DNA of 64,000 nt from Microbacterium sp. W4I4 (lineage in GTDB: Bacteria > Actinomycetota > Actinomycetes > Actinomycetales > Microbacteriaceae), in NCBI RefSeq assembly GCF_030816235.1, contig NZ_JAUSXT010000001.1, positions 248,001 to 312,000 on the forward strand, given 5' to 3'. Positions within the stretch are counted from its first letter, which is position 1; each line of letters begins with the position of its first letter. This document shows, piece by piece, positions 63,700 through 64,000 of this stretch. The position numbers were made by a program, and so were the translations under genes. The notes beneath the pieces are model-generated. The model had not been told where the DNA came from. It searched no databases and worked only from the letters and a program-made list of their open reading frames with translations.

Positions 63700-64000
63700 G
63701 CGGACCGTCGTCGACACGGCGATCGAGTGCGACGGAGTCGGAGTCGAGGTCGATGGCGCGGTGCTGCTGCGGGACGTGAGCCTGCGCCTATCCGCAGCAC
63801 GCACCGCCGTCATCGGGGCGAACGGCTCGGGAAAGTCCACGTTCGCCCGGGTGCTGAACGGGCTCCGCACGAGCACCTCCGGCAGCATCCGGGTGCACGG
63901 GCTGGATCCGGCACGGGATGCCGCACGGCTCCGCCGTCGGGTGGGCTTCGTGTTCACGAACCCGGAGGCGCAGATCCTGATGCCCACGCCGGCCGAGGAC
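63689..64000 (+). CDS. bioM: Biotin ECF transporter ATPase BioM, 5' part
   Basis: The first 104 residues of an ECF-type ABC ATPase, cut by the window edge. DGVGVEVDGAVLLRDVSLRL precedes Walker A GANGSGKSTFARVLNG (near residue 45), and VGFVFTNPEAQILMPT includes the Q-loop region, where FQNPE is usual. The ATG at 63689 overlaps bioY by 11 nt. It is followed in other actinobacteria by bioN. A run to the window end has no stop. Confidence 0.9.
   Translation, partial: MRAERTVVDTAIECDGVGVEVDGAVLLRDVSLRLSAARTAVIGANGSGKSTFARVLNGLRTSTSGSIRVHGLDPARDAARLRRRVGFVFTNPEAQILMPTPAED

Overview
The window is about 70% GC, densely coding and almost free of mobile DNA. Gene content and order point to an actinobacterium of the family Microbacteriaceae, most likely Microbacterium or a close relative. 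The evidence is the hrcA-dnaJ-rsmE-HIT-phoH-ybeY-corC-era string, a tkt-tal-pgi-zwf-opcA-pgl operon, a sufB-sufD-Rieske-sufC-sufT cluster, the DUF222-HNH protein, and many short-leader or leaderless genes with a TAnnnT hexamer 6-7 nt before the start codon. Family calls come from reading the translations by eye; no database search was run.

Layout. 1-4.7 kb: end of leuS, competence genes comEA-comEC, and holA. 4.7-8.5 kb: rpsT, a GH1 beta-glucosidase with an MFS partner, and an alpha/beta hydrolase. 8.6-14.3 kb: an oligopeptide ABC transporter on the minus strand (oppB-oppC-fused oppDF, then oppA). 14.6-26.6 kb: translation, heat-shock and ribosome-maturation genes (lepA, DUF1990, hemW, hrcA behind a CIRCE operator, dnaJ, rsmE, HIT, phoH, ybeY, corC, era) and an MDR oxidoreductase. 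26.7-30.9 kb: leuA behind a leucine leader peptide and attenuator-like hairpin, a TRIC channel, recO-uppS. 31.0-36.5 kb: the least conserved part, with a P-loop kinase, a lipoprotein plus secreted PKD-like protein, a DUF222-HNH protein, a HIT-like protein, a DsbA/FrnE-type oxidoreductase and a glutathione peroxidase. 36.6-41.8 kb: dusB-dgt-dnaG and an orphan ABC ATPase. 41.9 kb: tRNA-Asn. 42-45 kb: def-ddh-VOC, divergent from an EamA/NIPA-like membrane protein. 45.1-53.3 kb: the pentose-phosphate operon. 53.5-55.6 kb: convergent ctaB and ctaA (heme A). 55.9-59.9 kb: the suf cluster. 59.9-64 kb: a MalY/PatB-type aminotransferase, an MFS transporter, a TetR regulator and the start of a biotin ECF transporter (bioY-bioM).

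How the genes work together. The PPP operon supplies NADPH and pentoses. ctaA/ctaB make heme for the terminal oxidase, and suf builds Fe-S clusters needed by hemW and others. HrcA probably controls its own operon through CIRCE. The TetR protein sits over two tandem TGAAC-N3-GTTCA dyads shared with bioY and looks like a BioQ-type biotin repressor.

Three otherwise complete genes (leuA, sufB and the aminotransferase) are broken by four single-base duplications, which looks more like sequence error than decay. I found no CRISPR array, rRNA, IS element, prophage or recognisable defence system, and no gene-free stretch longer than 300 bases. The more novel signals are regulatory or compositional: the leaderless promoter grammar, a strongly over-represented GGATGC/GCATCC word, the BioQ-like operators, the leuA attenuator and the structured suf leader.
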